A DNA stretch of 64,000 bases from the NCBI GenBank assembly GCA_963693285.1, contig OY848920.1, positions 4,663,135-4,727,134 on the forward strand. Direction: 5' to 3'. Positions 47,380 through 60,268 of this stretch are shown in pieces. Made by a program: the position numbers and the translations under genes. The notes beneath the pieces were generated by a model. The model was not told the DNA's origin. It searched no databases and worked only from the letters and a program-made list of their open reading frames with translations. Position 1 is the first letter of the stretch. Each line of letters begins with the position of its first letter. Origin of the DNA: Xestospongia muta. Lineage: Eukaryota > Porifera > Demospongiae > Haplosclerida > Petrosiidae.

Positions 47380-49640
47380 AGATGTTCTGTTATCAAAAAG
47401 TTCTGTCAAAGGTTGTTTCATCGCGTGCTCGGCTACAACATTGCCGATGAGGGTAGTGTCATGTCAGTTCACGGAAAAATTTCTTAATTCATCCTAAAGC
47501 CAAGAAACGTGGTCGTCCTATACTGAAAGGTTAGGATACTACTTCATAGCAAATGATGTTCGGGATCCAGCTAAGAAGAAAGTCATTTTACTTACAGTGT
47601 GCGGTCCGTCGACCTTCCAGTTACTCAAGAACTTGCTACAACCCAATATGCCAGAGAGTAAATCTTACACTGACCTCGTAGACCTGCTTAGTAATCACTT
47701 CAACCCTACTCCTACAGTTATTATGCAACGCTTCAAATTCAACACCAGGATAAAAAAGATAATGAATCAGTAGCTACATACGTACCGTGACAGAACTTAA
47801 ACGTTTAGGTGAACACAGCGAATCGAATTCGGTGATAAATTGAACGAAATGGTCAGAGATCGTCTAGTGTGTGGTGTTAACGACATTCGCATACAAAATC
47901 GTTTACTTCAAGAATCAAAACTAACTAATGATAATGCCTTTGAGCTTGCTCAGTCAGATCTGCTCAAAGGGTCATCCACCTGCAACACTAAGGCAGTTCA
48001 ACACCTCCGCAGCAGATCTCCACCACCTAGTACTACAGACACCCATTAGCTGGAGAAAGTTATCTACATTTTTTATCCCCTTATTAATGGCTGTCATACT
48101 ACATTCAGATGCCATGTTAGCTGTTACCGCTGTGGAGATAATCATTAATTTTAGCTAATGTGTGTAGCTTTCAGACAGCAGAATGCAGAACCTTTGGCAA
48201 GATTGGACATATTGGCAAAGTCTGCTGGAGTAAGAATATACAACCCCGAAGACATCATCCTGATGGGACCTTGAACCTCAAGACAGACCTGTTAGACCTT
48301 CAAAGAAATCTAGTGTCCACACCTTAACCACAGCATTATCCTTTCCATATCTCTGAAACCTCTGACCCTCCTACCACTTCAAATGGCCTGGAACACACTT
48401 ACACGTTGTTTACCTTACCTGGGAAAGTCAAACCTATTGTTATTGCAGTTAATGTCAATGGAACAGATATTTTAATGGAGGTAGACACTGGTGCCTCACT
48501 TTCAACCATTAGTGAACAAACCTTTCAGGCCATAGTAAGTCCAACAGACAAATTACAATCGACAAGCATTACACTCACCACTTATTCAGGTGACAATCTC
48601 CATATCATGGGAACCTACGATGTTCAAGTGGGTTATAAAAGTCAGTGACAGACACTTCTGTTAATAGTAGTACAAGGCCATGGACCAAGTTTATTCGGGA
48701 GAAATTGGTTAGAAAAGATCAAGATAGACTAGAACTCTGTCTACTCGGTTCAGGAACAGTCATTATCCCCTCTCATTAATAAATATTTTTCTTAGTTTTC
48801 TGATTCTCTAGGTTTGTTACAAGATGCCACTGCTAAACTGTATGTTAATACAGAGGCTGTATCTAAATTTTTCAGAGCCAGGCCTGTCCCCTATCGACTA
48901 AGGATAAGATAGAAGTCGAACCCAGACGATTGCAAGATTCTCCAGTTCAACATTCTGAATGGGCAGCACCTATTGTTCCTATTTTGAAATGAGACGGCTC
49001 AATACGTCTCTGTGGTGATTATAAAGTCACTGTCAACAGATTCCTCACTCCAGATAATTATCCATTACCACGAATTGAAGATATTTTTCCTGCATTACAA
49101 GGAGGAAAGTTGTTTTCTAAATTAGACCTCAGTGAAGCAAGTCAGTTACCTCTAGATCCAGATTCCAAAATGTTCACTACCATCAATACTGATAAAGGTT
49201 TATTTCAGTTTGAGCGTTTACCATTTGGGATTTCAACAGCTCCTAGTATTTTTCAACATCTCGTGGAGAACCTCCTCCAGAGCCTTCCAAACGTCTGTGC
49301 TTACATAGACGACATTCTAGTTTCTGGTATTGGTGAAGCAGATCACATGCAAAAACTAGAACATTTTTTGTCTCGACTATCATCAGCTGGAATTACCCTG
49401 AAACAATCCAAATGTAGCTCTGCCACTACTTCAATGGAGTATTTAGGTCACATAATTGACTGCACAGGCTTACATCCATCACTTGCTAAAGTTTAGGCAA
49501 CCCAGAAGGCACCTGCTCCTACCAATATCACAGAACTAAGAGTTTTCTAGGTCTTGTCAACTATTATCACAAATTTTTGCCAAACGTATCATCTATATAT
49601 TCTCCACTTCGTATATTGAATATGACAATGATATATCTCT
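47380..49640 (+). mobile_element. Ty3/Gypsy-type LTR retroelement, truncated and decayed
   Basis: In order: a gag-like part (LLKNLLQPNMPESKSYTDL, then VRDRLVCGVNDIRIQNRLL) with stops and shifts; an aspartic-protease motif EVDTGASLSTISE (about 48480); and reverse-transcriptase blocks FSKLDLSEAS, FERLPFGISTAPSIFQ and the catalytic YIDDILVSG (about 49305), then MEYLGHIID. The order protease then RT, and the motif style, fit Ty3/Gypsy. RNase H and integrase are missing, and homology ends at about 49640. I found no long terminal repeats. It is described as a relic only. Confidence 0.75.
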
Positions 49641-49649
49641 TGATAGCAA

Positions 49650-51085
49650 TTCTCATTGTGGGAGTGACAACATAAAATAGCCACATCCTTCTACATTATC
49701 TGACAAAACATGGCCTGGAAAGGGCTAACAAGGTGATCAACTTTATTGATAAAAACAATAATGATGTATTGGACGTCGTCTCACTACTAATCCAATCCAA
49801 AACAGTAGAAACCTTCCAGGTACTTTTATAACGCAGTTGAGGTGGTCTTGAATTAAATAAAACGTAACTTAATACCCTCTGAGCAAAGCACTTCTGTAAA
49901 TCAAACCTACATTCCATTTTGACAAGTAATATATATGCTAGTGTCACTAGATCCTTCCTTTCTCTTAGTGAAGGGTTAGCAATACAAGACTAGTCTGGAT
50001 GTCTTCTTGGTCATTGTCACAAAATTCAGTAATGAGTAATTTTTTCATCTGAGCATAAATAATTGGATACAATCAGTATGAAAGTATATATCAATCACCT
50101 TAGAATTAAGAGTACATATGTGACTTGTTCTTTTAATTATTTCAACTATTTCAATGAGATATCTGAATTTACAGTGAAGTACATGTAAAGTGTATATCTA
50201 CATGTACTGGTTTATCCAATTGTTGTTAATAGTTTTCTTTTTATAGAAACTAATGCAAGATTCACTAGCTCTCTTAGTTTTTATTAATAACCCTACCATC
50301 ATATAACAACTGAAATGAAGTAAGTAATAAAGATAAGTCTTCTTTCAATACTTATTCATCTGTAGCTGCTCTTAATGATGTTTTAAAAGAGAGGCAGTAT
50401 TCTGATCTCACTATATGAACCTCTTTGGTAAGTCCTTAATCCACAGTGACATATTATCTGTTATTTTTGTCATGATTTTATATGTGCATCAGGGTGAACA
50501 TAATCATATAACCAATGTCACTGGAGTGATCAAAACAATAAAGAGTGTTTATAAAGGAGCAGTCAACAGTGTTGTCACTACTGTTAAGGTATAATAATGT
50601 TCATTATTAGGTACATATAGTTATATGTGAGTTTCCACTTCATAAAGCCACTGAATGATAAAAACAATAACAATTGTGTATAATTGTGTGTTTGATATTT
50701 ACTTCTTTCTCTGTTTTTTCCTTTCGCTAGACATCTTCTGAACTCATTGGTGATATGATAAGTAGTATATAGTGATACATTCACATGTTCTCAATACAAA
50801 TATCAAGAAAATAGTTTTGTCAATGGAACAAGGATCATTGAGATAATGAACTATTTTTCATTAGATAATTGACATTTCTTAAAATAATTGCTATTTAGTG
50901 GGCAGTGGCCATTTCTTATTGAAGTATACACTCCTCCTTGGTATACTCCCACTTTTAATGATATTATTCCAACAAAACATTTAAGGCAACAAATAGTGAA
51001 TTTACAGAATAATACTTGTAAAATGTAAAAAATGTTTCAAACTATAATGTAATAACAGTCCATATAAGGTAGTTTAGTTAGCTAA
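49650..51085. other. Intergenic; at most scraps of coding sequence
   Basis: At 50365..50415 a plus-strand scrap reads AALNDVLKERQYSDLTI, reminiscent of the start of a BTB domain, and then meets a stop. At 50493..50588, between AG and GT, there is an open 32-codon stretch (GEHNHITNVTGVIKTIKSV). Neither is long enough to call a gene. The region lies downstream of gene C's stop. Confidence 0.3.
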
Positions 51086-51393
51086 TTATTGACATCTGGG
51101 GAGACCTAGATGGTCACGTATTTCGTTAGCTTTTGCTAAGTTACCAACGATACTTCCCTCAATAGCAGAGATTACTGTCTTCCAGGTAACAGGTGATGGC
51201 TGAGTTGTCAACCAGGTGTGGATTATCTGAATGAGTTTAACTTTATTTTCTTCTTGACTGGTTTGTAAACCACTCAAAACATTGTGCGAAACTTTTAAAG
51301 CTTTACCAATGACATACCACTGGTGATCAATATTAGCTAATAATTCAAGTAGATTGTGTTCATCAGGGGTAGTATTTAAAATATCTGGAGTAC
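51086..51393 (-). CDS. Gene C last exon: death domain and stop
   Basis: Acceptor AG at 51394-51395; 308 nt, phase 1, TAA at 51086-51088. It reads TPDILNTTPDEHNLLELL, HQWYVIGKALKVSHNVLSGL, SPVTWKTVISAIEGS and ANEIRDHLGLP. The motifs W-x-x-I-G-x-x-L and TWKT-(V/L) match gene B's death domains. The stop directly follows the last helix. Confidence 0.85.
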
Positions 51394-54300
51394 CTACATA
51401 AAAATAAAGTTTTAACATAGTACATAGAAGTTATTGTAATATAAGTATTTTTATTCTTATATGTACAGTATGTATTAGCTTGTGTGCCTGACAATTTAAA
51501 CTAAGCTGACATTTGACAGTAAATATAATAATAAAGAAAACCTTGTGTAAGTTCAAACTAATTGTTTAGGATATCTAAATATATTATATTTAATATGTTA
51601 CATATGTTTAGATGACTTAACAAATCAGAATGTTAAAAAACAGTTAGTAATTCAAAGTGCCAAATACAAATGTAATATTAATTATAGTTGATGGTGTCTA
51701 TGAATAGAAGTCCATACATCAATAAGAAATTAATACTATACCTTAGACCCTAAATTCTAAATATTAGAACCTAACAGTATTAATTTTGTATTGGAGTATG
51801 CAACTCCTGTGCTTTACAAATATCCACTACATTCCTAATTACATTTTAAAATATCAACAGACAAAAAAGGAAACCATTAAAAATAGTTATCATGATACCA
51901 GACTATAATTTTACTCTGAAGTGAAAAGTAAGTGATTGATTATTAATCTATTTGATAGCAGCTGTCAATATTATAATGTAATGGAGTGCACATACATGAG
52001 CATATAAAGTGCATACATGTACTATGCCATCAAAACAATTCACATAGAAGAAAAGCCAATAATAAGTTTGATTTATTCATTATCATTTCTATTATAAAGC
52101 CCTATCTCTAAGCCTTACCCTAAAATTTAAGTTGAACGTAAGGCTGTCTATAATGACTATTGCTTGTGCTTAATAATTGTGTGAATTATGTTATGTGCAT
52201 ATTCAGGATCACTACACATGTGAAACTAACTTCTTACATAAAATGTTATGTTTTGTGATTATTCATATCACAATTACTAAATAATCTCCATAGTGTGTGA
52301 GACAACTACTTAGTGAAAGCAAAATATATAACAATGAACTTGTACATGTTATTTAAGCCATGTTACTAAAACACAATAATAGACTGTCTGTGCCTGCTAG
52401 TTGCCTGTATCTATGCTTGCACATTGTAAGTGCCAACTGGTCCTATATTGATCCAATTCACACAACTATTTCTTTTCGGACATTTTTTTTGTGAATGAGT
52501 ACATAAAAGAATGTTTAACTATATTCATAGCATTGTTAATCACATTCATAATTGGTAAGCTTCCAAATATGATCATAAACAGGATTATCTAATGCTTTAG
52601 AATTAGATTTACACACTTTTTCTCCTTAGTGAGGTTAAGGGCTCCTACTATTATTGTGACTATGAGTTAAAACATGCTATCATGTGTTAGACAGTCTTAA
52701 AGTTATGTTATTGGCTATGATAATACTTGTTTAAAGCAATATATGAAATGGCACATTTATTACTATCTTAAGTTGGCTTTATTAATTGCTGACTTGAAGT
52801 AGTAGTAGTAGCTTTCCTTTTTGATGATGGCATTTCCTCCATCTGGGTGGATTGTTTATGACCTATATAAAAGAACAACAATGTAAACTAAATTCCTGAT
52901 AGATAACATTAAACTAGTTAATTAAAATTATCAATACTATGATTTGTGTTAAAAGTTAAATGAAAGTTGTACCTGTGATAACAGAGCTATACACGTTGTT
53001 AACAAGTTATACAACAAGCAAGTTACTCAATAGTGTACATAGTAATTGATTATATCTAGTGTCTACCACTATTTCTCTCCCTTGCCTACCTAACATGACA
53101 ATAAATCAGTGAAGTATCTTTATTACATGTCACTAAATCAGATTATACCTTTATGTTTATGTGGTATTCTTTTAGGTAATGAAGATATCTTTTTGTGAGG
53201 CATTCCTTTTTTCTTATAAGGTCTCCCACTAGCTGGTCCTTTATCAAAACTACTCGAAGTGTCATATGAGACTAAGTCACTGTCAGATGATAAGGTATGA
53301 CATTTGTGCTTCCTAAGAGGTATATCTTCATCAGACTCTGATATAAATAATCTCAGTCTCTTCTGTTTCTCTCCTGTAATAAATTGAAGAAAACCTAGTA
53401 TTTACAGTAGTTGAAGTTGTTATAACATCAGTAATTCTTCAGATAAAGTCATTGTAATATCAGTATTTTCTTCTTACTTGCACAATATAAATTAGCCTGT
53501 ATGCCTGACAACCTTAGTTAAGCTGACATTTGGAAGTATATATCACAGTTAAGAAAATCAGTGAAATCTGTGTAAATATGTTTTCATTCACTATTTTGGA
53601 TACAAGGCGTACATATATAAATTTAATGTGTAATGAAATTGTAATAATCATGCACTACATACATTATATGATTAACAACATCACGTTGATGTTCCTAGGA
53701 CAAAGAATTTGATGAAATATATTAGACTTTTGTAATATATTACTCTTTTGGGTTGGGAATGTGGCTGTCTGAGATTTGGACTACTCTATACTCAAATGGT
53801 TGTTGACATATCTCAAATTATAGTGCAAGTGGAGAAACTTTTGTGGTTCCTTTACAACTCAATAAAATTTATACCATGAACCACAAATTAGTGTGTTAAT
53901 TATATTTACATTTCTCAAATCTATAAAATTTTTAATATATAAAAAATTCCAGAATTTTATGGCATGCAAAAGCTATATAGAAATTGACCAATATTTTGAC
54001 AGTTATCAATAGATATAAATATGATAGATGATGATTAGAGGACTTTTATTGTTAACCAAAAATGTGGAATATGTGTGTAGATATTAGTATCTATAAACTC
54101 ATAATACCATAGTATTATATTAAAACTGAATGTCAGGTTGTTTTAAGTATTGGATCATGTGTTATTTAGCTCGTTATATAATTGTTAAAGTACAATACTA
54201 AGTACTGTACTTGAAGAAGTTACTACACCACAGGTAAAAGTGAGTGGTAAATAAAGTCCAAGACAGTTACACATCATGAAACATACATCACCTTCGATTA

Positions 54301-57300
54301 TGCTTTAATTAGTTTATTTAGTAAACATAAGAGCAATTTTACTGTTGATATTTAGTTGGATAAGTTAGCATTATCTTATCACATAATGTAGCTAGTGAAG
54401 ACAAACTGTTGTGAATATGCTTGATTTTATATATTATTTTTAAAAACTACAACTGTACCTAATCAATACTCACATTCTAGCTATAACAGCACTCTGTAAT
54501 AGTCCTGTTACCATGGCAAATACATTATGATCATTAATGGTTTTGATAACACTTAACAATGAAAGGTAAATGTTTATAAAAGTCTGTATCATTGCTATAA
54601 CTGAGATTAGAAGCAAGCTATGAAATGTCACATCTACTATTATCTAAAGTATCTTTTATATGAAAGAGATTTACCTAATCATCTAAACAATACCTAGAAT
54701 AATTAAATTTAATCACTGACTTGAAGTAGTAGTAGATTCAGTTTTTGATGATTGTATTTCTTCCATCTGGTTGGGTCGTTTGTGAACTATACAAAAAGAA
54801 CAACATGAAAAGCAAAATCTATTTATTAAAAAAAATCCTATGATGGGTGCTAAAAGCGAAATGTATATTGTAATTGTAAGAGTGTTAAAATATTGTTAAC
54901 ATGTTATAAAATAATCAATATAATTCAATGTACATTGAAATAGATCAATGCTATTGTATTCCACTATTTCTCTATTGTTTGCCTAATGTCAGTTGGTAAA
55001 GTATCTTCATTACATGTCAATAAAACAAACTATACCTTTATATTCTTGTGATATTCTTGTAGAGAATGAAGGTGTCATTTTGTGAGATATTCCTTTCTTT
55101 TTGTAATGTCTCCCACTAGCTGGTTCCTTACCACATCTACTTGAATCATCATATGATTCTAAGTCACTATCAGATGATACATAATGAGATCTTTGTTTAC
55201 TAAGAAGTATGTCTTCAGATTCTGATTGAACAGGATGTAAGTCTTCTAATCTTAATCCCTTCTGTTTCTTTCCTGAAATAAAATAAATAAATAATATTGT
55301 TTAAACTTAATGGTTTTAACATAACATAATGTTTGTACTATACTAGACAGTACATGGTTTATAGTATCATTTTAATGAGTCTATGCTTTGTCAATACTTT
55401 AAATATCTATGATGTCACTTGCTTAATGTGACATCATTGGTATATTTTGGTATAATACCTAAAGTAAACCAGAAATCCATTATTATAGAAAATACAAAAG
55501 GGAAAGAAGATGAAGCTCAGGTACATGATGCATGTATTTTGGCTTATATTGAGAGTCCTAACTGACACAATTGATTGCTTGTGATTTGGCAGTTGGTAAA
55601 TAAGGGTTAAAAATAATAATATTAATGACATTATTAGGAATGTTCAGAGTAAGGTTGTTGTTACAATAGTACAAATACAAGTATTAGACAAACACTCACT
55701 TTGTAAATTACTGGTCAGTGATCTAGTAATCATAATTTTTGGTCTATCATCAGCTGATGTTTGACCCTCAGTAACTTCAATACCTTCAATTATTATAGGA
55801 TGTTTGAGATTATTTCTGAAGTCACTCATTCCTGGATTAGCACATACTTGTATAGGAATATTAGGAGGATTAAGATTCCATGACTGACTAAAGTCATCAG
55901 CATGTTTCCTGTTAATCTACATCAGAGTGATTGAAAATGGAAATAACAGTACATGTAGCTTACATTACATTTTTTCATACTGACACAAACCTCATACCTA
56001 TCACACAAACACATACACATACATGCACACACAAAGAACACTGCTTACTACAGGTGTATGTAGTGGTGTTATTTCCCATCCATGAACTGCTTCATTAGGA
56101 AATCCTAATAACTTCAATGTCTTTTCTGTAAAAATATCTCTTGTGGTTGTTGCTCCTTCTAGTTCTTTTGATAAAGGTATCTTAGTACCAAAACAAAATG
56201 GAAAGTTGTCTTCTTCATTTCCAAACGTAGACATCAGTTTTAGAATTACCTATATCAAAGAAATATAAATGATTACATAATCATTTCAAGTGATAAACAT
56301 TTATTACATAAGAATATGTGGTATCTTGAACAACTGTGAATCGCATCTTCCATGTTTCCACATTAACTTCTTTGTAGAAGATATAAGCTCTATAGTTGCA
56401 GTTAGGACGTTCAACATCTGAATAAAATATATTTTAGAGTTAATACATGTTCATATGATTTACAATACACAAAAACATTTGCTGACTTATAAGCGCTATT
56501 TCAACTATTTTATTCAATACATGTATAAGTAATCTGTATATACTTACTAGTTGCATAATAATATCCACTACCAACTGAAGCTCCTAGAACTACTCCTCCT
56601 AGACCCAATGTGGCACCACCAATTACAGCACAAAGTACTATAGCTAAGTATGAAAATTCTTTGAGACATATAGTGCCATATTGTGAACCAGGACAAAATG
56701 ATCCTCCTGGTAGGTATTCAAACTTGAAGGGTGGACCAGATTTAGCAACAACAAAACTGAGATATTCCACCTGTTTCTCATCAGTAATGTTAGCACAATG
56801 TTCTAGTTGAACAGTAACTGGTCGATTGAGTTGAGATGAACTAGATATTGATATATGACACACTCCACTGATAAGTTGGCTATTTTCAGGAAATTCAAAT
56901 TTTCCACCCCACAATCCATTAGCAGTAATTTCGTATGAAGAATCTACTGGTGTGATAACTTGTGCAGGTATTAAAATTTTTAGCCCACATTTTTTAACTA
57001 ATAGTTGTTGATCTTTAGCAGCACTGTACTTGCAATAGCTCTGTCCTACTATTGTCATTCCATTAAATAGATCTGTTTAACAATAATAATACACAACAGT
57101 AATTTGCTTGAATTTGCTTACAGTAATTACAAAATTGTAGAAACAAACCTAAAATTTCAAGAATTTTATTATCAATAGTGTTATACAGAAGGACCTATTT
57201 TATAAACATAGTTTATTGAATCAGACAAACTAGGGCCATTAATCACATTGAGATTTTATACATTTGCATTGATGATGTTTCTAGGAGGCTTTAACATGAC

Positions 57301-60268
57301 TAGTTCCAAAAAAATAAAGGTGGAACTTGTGTTTTGATATATTTAGGACAAAGAGCTATAAAAAATTATAATGTACAAACTCATGCACATAGCATGTATT
57401 ACAATAAGCTGGAGGTCTTAAACTTTGGGCGACATGCTATTACAATGTTAATATTGGTTAAAGAACACTTAAAAATAGATAATGACAGAAATGTAGCACA
57501 TACTGTCATATTATGCCTGATAATATCTCAAATAAAATCTAGTTATGTTTTTCTATTAGTTTGAAAGCAATTATATAAACAAAGCAACAAGCTTTCTAGC
57601 TATAACTTTTACGAATTTTGAATGTGATTCCTAACTCCTTAGGGTGTTGATAATATTAAGGTACTACAGCATTATAATAGTGGATGAAATATGACGTATG
57701 TGCTTTATATAGAATAAGTTACACTACAGGTTAACAAAGTAGAAGAAATGTTTATTGACGTACCAACTTGTTTAGGGTCTTGAATACCAGGATAAAGAGA
57801 TAAAGGTGATGCAGCTACACAACGAACAGGATATTAATATTTGAAGATAAAAACATATACTAGTCACACAAATCATTGTACTGCCTATAGCTGGGTGCCA
57901 TATAGTCATCTATTCAAGTTATGAATTGACTTGATTTTCTCTTTAATAAATTGTTGCACACAATAATACAATAAAATGATATAATTGTTATTTTATCATG
58001 TCATTTAGAAATGTTCACAAGTAAATGTTCCACTAGGCAATTAAAAATGGCTAGATAATGTAATGGTTTGGTTATTGATTTGTGTGGGTGTTTTTCATAC
58101 AAGTGGAAGGAAGTTGGAAGTCAATATTTACATTTCACTTTAAAAACAATCAATATTAATATTCTGTTATATATGTATCGTGACAATAAATCAAAACTCA
58201 CCATTCATTGAAAACCAAGGTTGTTGACGAGATTTATCAATAACATTAGCAGTACAGTTTGCGCAACATACAAGTGTTTTCTTGTCTTCCTTTAACTGAC
58301 AGAAATGTTCTGTTGTTTTGTCTGAGCATAAAGTACAGTAAAAATATTCTTCAAGATTTCCAGCGTTAGACATATATTGAAAGTTTCGTATCACCTTACG
58401 AATTCCTGTATGGACAACTTCACGTATAGTACTACATCTTTTGTAAGGATCTGAATAATATAGTGCAATCCAATAAATCCCATCAACTAATAGAACATCA
58501 CCATAACTAGTGTGAAAAGTGATCATATTACGATAACGTGGTGTGGAACATAGAGGACGTTTAAGTTGAAAAGCGACCTGATTTTCAGGACATAGAAGAT
58601 TGACAACTAATGCAGGGAAGATACCTCGAGGAAATGGTTTCATATCCCATGATATAATTATAGGATCAACATATTGCTTGAAAGTTGATGGCATGGACTG
58701 AAAGTTGGTAGAAGATGTAGTAGGAAGGACAGTTGGAATAAAGTATTTTTCTTCCTTGGGTAGATAGGCCAAAATGAGTAAACTGGTCATTAAATGGAGA
58801 AAATTGTCTATTGTAAAGTCATCAGAGAATCCATTAAAAAGGGGCAGTGACAATAAATCTCTTGTAAAACAACCTTCATCTTTAAGCTCCCTATGAACAC
58901 TTGATTTAATAATGATACGATTACCTTCTATACTGGGAACTTTCAAACGATCAATTGTTTCAGCAAAAGAGATACTAATCAAATCAGAAAGTATAGTAAA
59001 TAGTGGTTGTGGATGAAGGAACACTACATCAGGTAAGATATCAGGAAAGTAAAGGAAGACAGTCAGATTATGGTAGTACATTAAAGCTGCTTTAACATCA
59101 TCAGCTTTCATTTCTAAGCCTTTGCCAATATTTTGGCATTTAGATTTATTCACAACAAATATGTTAGATTGACAAAACTTCTGGTCTAATTCTAGCTTAA
59201 ACAAAAACCATCTAATAGGGATTGGAGCTTTTAGGGAATATTCACATATTTGACAACGGATTTCATCAGCTAGTTCTTTCGTGTGCGTGTCTCTGGCAAT
59301 AGCATTGACAGGAAAGATGATTGAATTTCCTTCTTCACGATACAGAATAGCTTGATCTTTTAGATTAAATTCTTCCAATTTTGACCAAAGAATAGAATTT
59401 TTGGCTTCTATTGACTCACCAAAATAACCAGGCTTCAGCAATTCATCGTAATATGTCCCCAATATTATGCAGTGTGGTTTTTGTACATTCTCTAATTCTT
59501 TCTTATTTTCAGACATTGTTAGAGGATTAACTGATGTTAATGAACGAAATGAAGCTTCAAGAAGCTGTAGATTTGTAATCTGCCTTTCGACTGGGTCGCC
59601 AATTAGATTACCTTGAACACAGAAGAAGAACTTAGCTTTGTCATCAAGGTGCTCGTCCAGCTTGTGTGTAAAAATATTGACTGAGTTATATCGTAACAAG
59701 ACTGGAGCAATATCTATAAATGCAGCCTGACCACCAGTATCAATACCATATATCCAATGAACTTTGTAAAGCTCTTTAGACTCCTGTATATGATCTAACA
59801 ATTTAATGATTTCATCACATACATCAGACTTTGGTCTGTCTTCTGTTGTGGTTATTTCGTTAGAGTCTAGTAATGGAGGATGATGAGACTCAGTTGCTTC
59901 TGTTTCTTCAATTGATCTGCCAAGTACATCACTTCCCACTTGATGACTTTTGACTTCTAGATCTGGTGATACTTCCATGTTGTTCTTAATATTTCCAGCA
60001 ATAATTTCCTTTATATCATCTGGATTCACTTCTTTCCATAACGATTTGTGATCATCACCTTTGATGGCAGTCATGACATGTACTGGACGTGGAGCAACTA
60101 CATTAGTACTGTTATGTATATTGTCATCATTACTTGGTTTATCATTGTATAGTAGCTTTAAAAAAGATGATTTACCAGTTCCAGGTGCACCAGATATTGA
60201 AAACTTGGAGAATTCAGCAGTTACAAAACCCTTCTTCATAGCTTTGTCCAGTAACACATCATTGTTAT
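51086..60268 (-). CDS. Gene C: ROC/COR - ZU5 - hydrophobic segment - death-domain protein (3' part)
   Basis: Eleven exons join without an error: 58202..60268, 57764..57814, 56548..57072, 56308..56417, 56049..56249, 55700..55916, 55036..55272, 54721..54786, 53149..53373, 52794..52862 and 51086..51393. With the one base supplied upstream this gives 1358 aa and a TAA. Order (window numbering): P-loop 27-34; DTGGQ 177-181; COR and Cys-rich tail to 689; ZU5 about 715-840; hydrophobic stretch about 846-875; a beta-rich region to about 1055; Lys/Ser-rich duplicated segments to about 1256; death domain to the end. ZU5 before a death domain is known in UNC5, ankyrins and PIDD, and ROC-COR before death in DAPK1; this gene combines them. 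The 5' exons lie beyond 64000. Confidence 0.8.
52794..53373 (-). CDS. Gene C duplicated exon pair, downstream copy
   Basis: Exons 53149..53373 (75 codons) and 52794..52862 (23 codons). The long exon reads EKQKRLRLFISESDEDIPL, LSSDSDLVSYDTSS, ASGRPYKKKGMPHKK. The short one reads STQMEEMPSSKRKATTTT. Each matches its partner 1.9 kb upstream (55036..55272 and 54721..54786). They are low-complexity, basic/serine-rich and probably disordered; phospho-acceptor clusters (SSDSD) and Lys runs suggest a regulated or nuclear-targeting linker, which is inference only. The short exon uses the rare donor GTCAGC. Confidence 0.75.
54721..55272 (-). CDS. Gene C duplicated exon pair, upstream copy
   Basis: Exons 55036..55272 (79 codons) and 54721..54786 (22 codons), all phase 1. 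The long exon reads KKQKGLRLEDLHPVQSESED, VSSDSDLESYDDSS, ASGRHYKKKGISHK; the short exon reads NQMEEIQSSKTESTTTS. The short exon ends at the rare donor GTCAGT, as in the other copy, so the unusual site predates the duplication. Confidence 0.75.
55700..56417 (-). CDS. Gene C exons after ZU5: beta-rich region, domain not identified
   Basis: Exons 56308..56417, 56049..56249 and 55700..55916. They read NVERPNCNYRAYIFYKEVNV with ETWKMRFTVVQD, then NFPFCFGTKIPLSKELEGAT with KTLKLLGFPNEAVHGWEI, then DDFSQSWNLNPPNIPIQV with NNLKHPIIIEGIEV. By position between ZU5 and death domain this is where UPA lies in UNC5 and PIDD, and the AYIFYKEVNVETWKMRF strand pattern is compatible, but I cannot claim it. 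The joins are phase 1, 0, 0, 1. Confidence 0.65.
56548..57072 (-). CDS. Gene C ZU5 exon with a hydrophobic segment
   Basis: 525 nt, phase 1 to 1, acceptor AG at 57073-57074, donor GTAAGT at 56542-56547. It reads CGLKILIPAQVITPVDSSYE, GLWGGKFEFPENSQLISGV, HISISSSSQLNRPVTVQLEH and YLSFVVAKSGPPFKFEYLPG: the ZU5 beta fold with the usual P-x-(A/G)…G..LIS…..L..PV.V.L.HC pattern. Then FSYLAIVLCAVIGGATLG and VVLGASVGSGYYYA form about 30 hydrophobic, Gly-rich residues, enough for a membrane helix or a hydrophobic hairpin. Confidence 0.8.
57764..57814 (-). CDS. Gene C micro-exon linker
   Basis: 51 nt between AG (57815-57816) and GTACGT (57758-57763), phase 1 to 1, encoding ASPLSLYPGIQDPKQV. It is needed to join the GTPase exon (…FSMNG) to ZU5 (DLFNGMTIVG) in frame, though a direct join would also keep the frame. 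Confidence 0.6.
58202..60268 (-). CDS. Gene C GTPase exon: ROC/COR-like with Cys-rich tail
   Basis: 2067 nt, phase 1 to 1; acceptor AG at 60269-60270, donor GTGAGT at 58196-58201. P-loop GAPGTGKSSF, a variable acidic insert with IEETEATESHHPPLL, G3-like DTGGQAAFID, G4 position LGTYYDELL, and FPVNAIAR at the G5 position. The COR-like part has IPIRWFLFKLEL, ALMYYHNLTVFLYFP and VFLHPQPLFTILSDLI. The tail has FYCTLCSDKTTEHFC and LVCCANC, a tighter C-x2-C…C…CC-x2-C set than in gene B. It begins with DNNDVLLDKAMKKG, so another exon must precede it. Confidence 0.8.
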
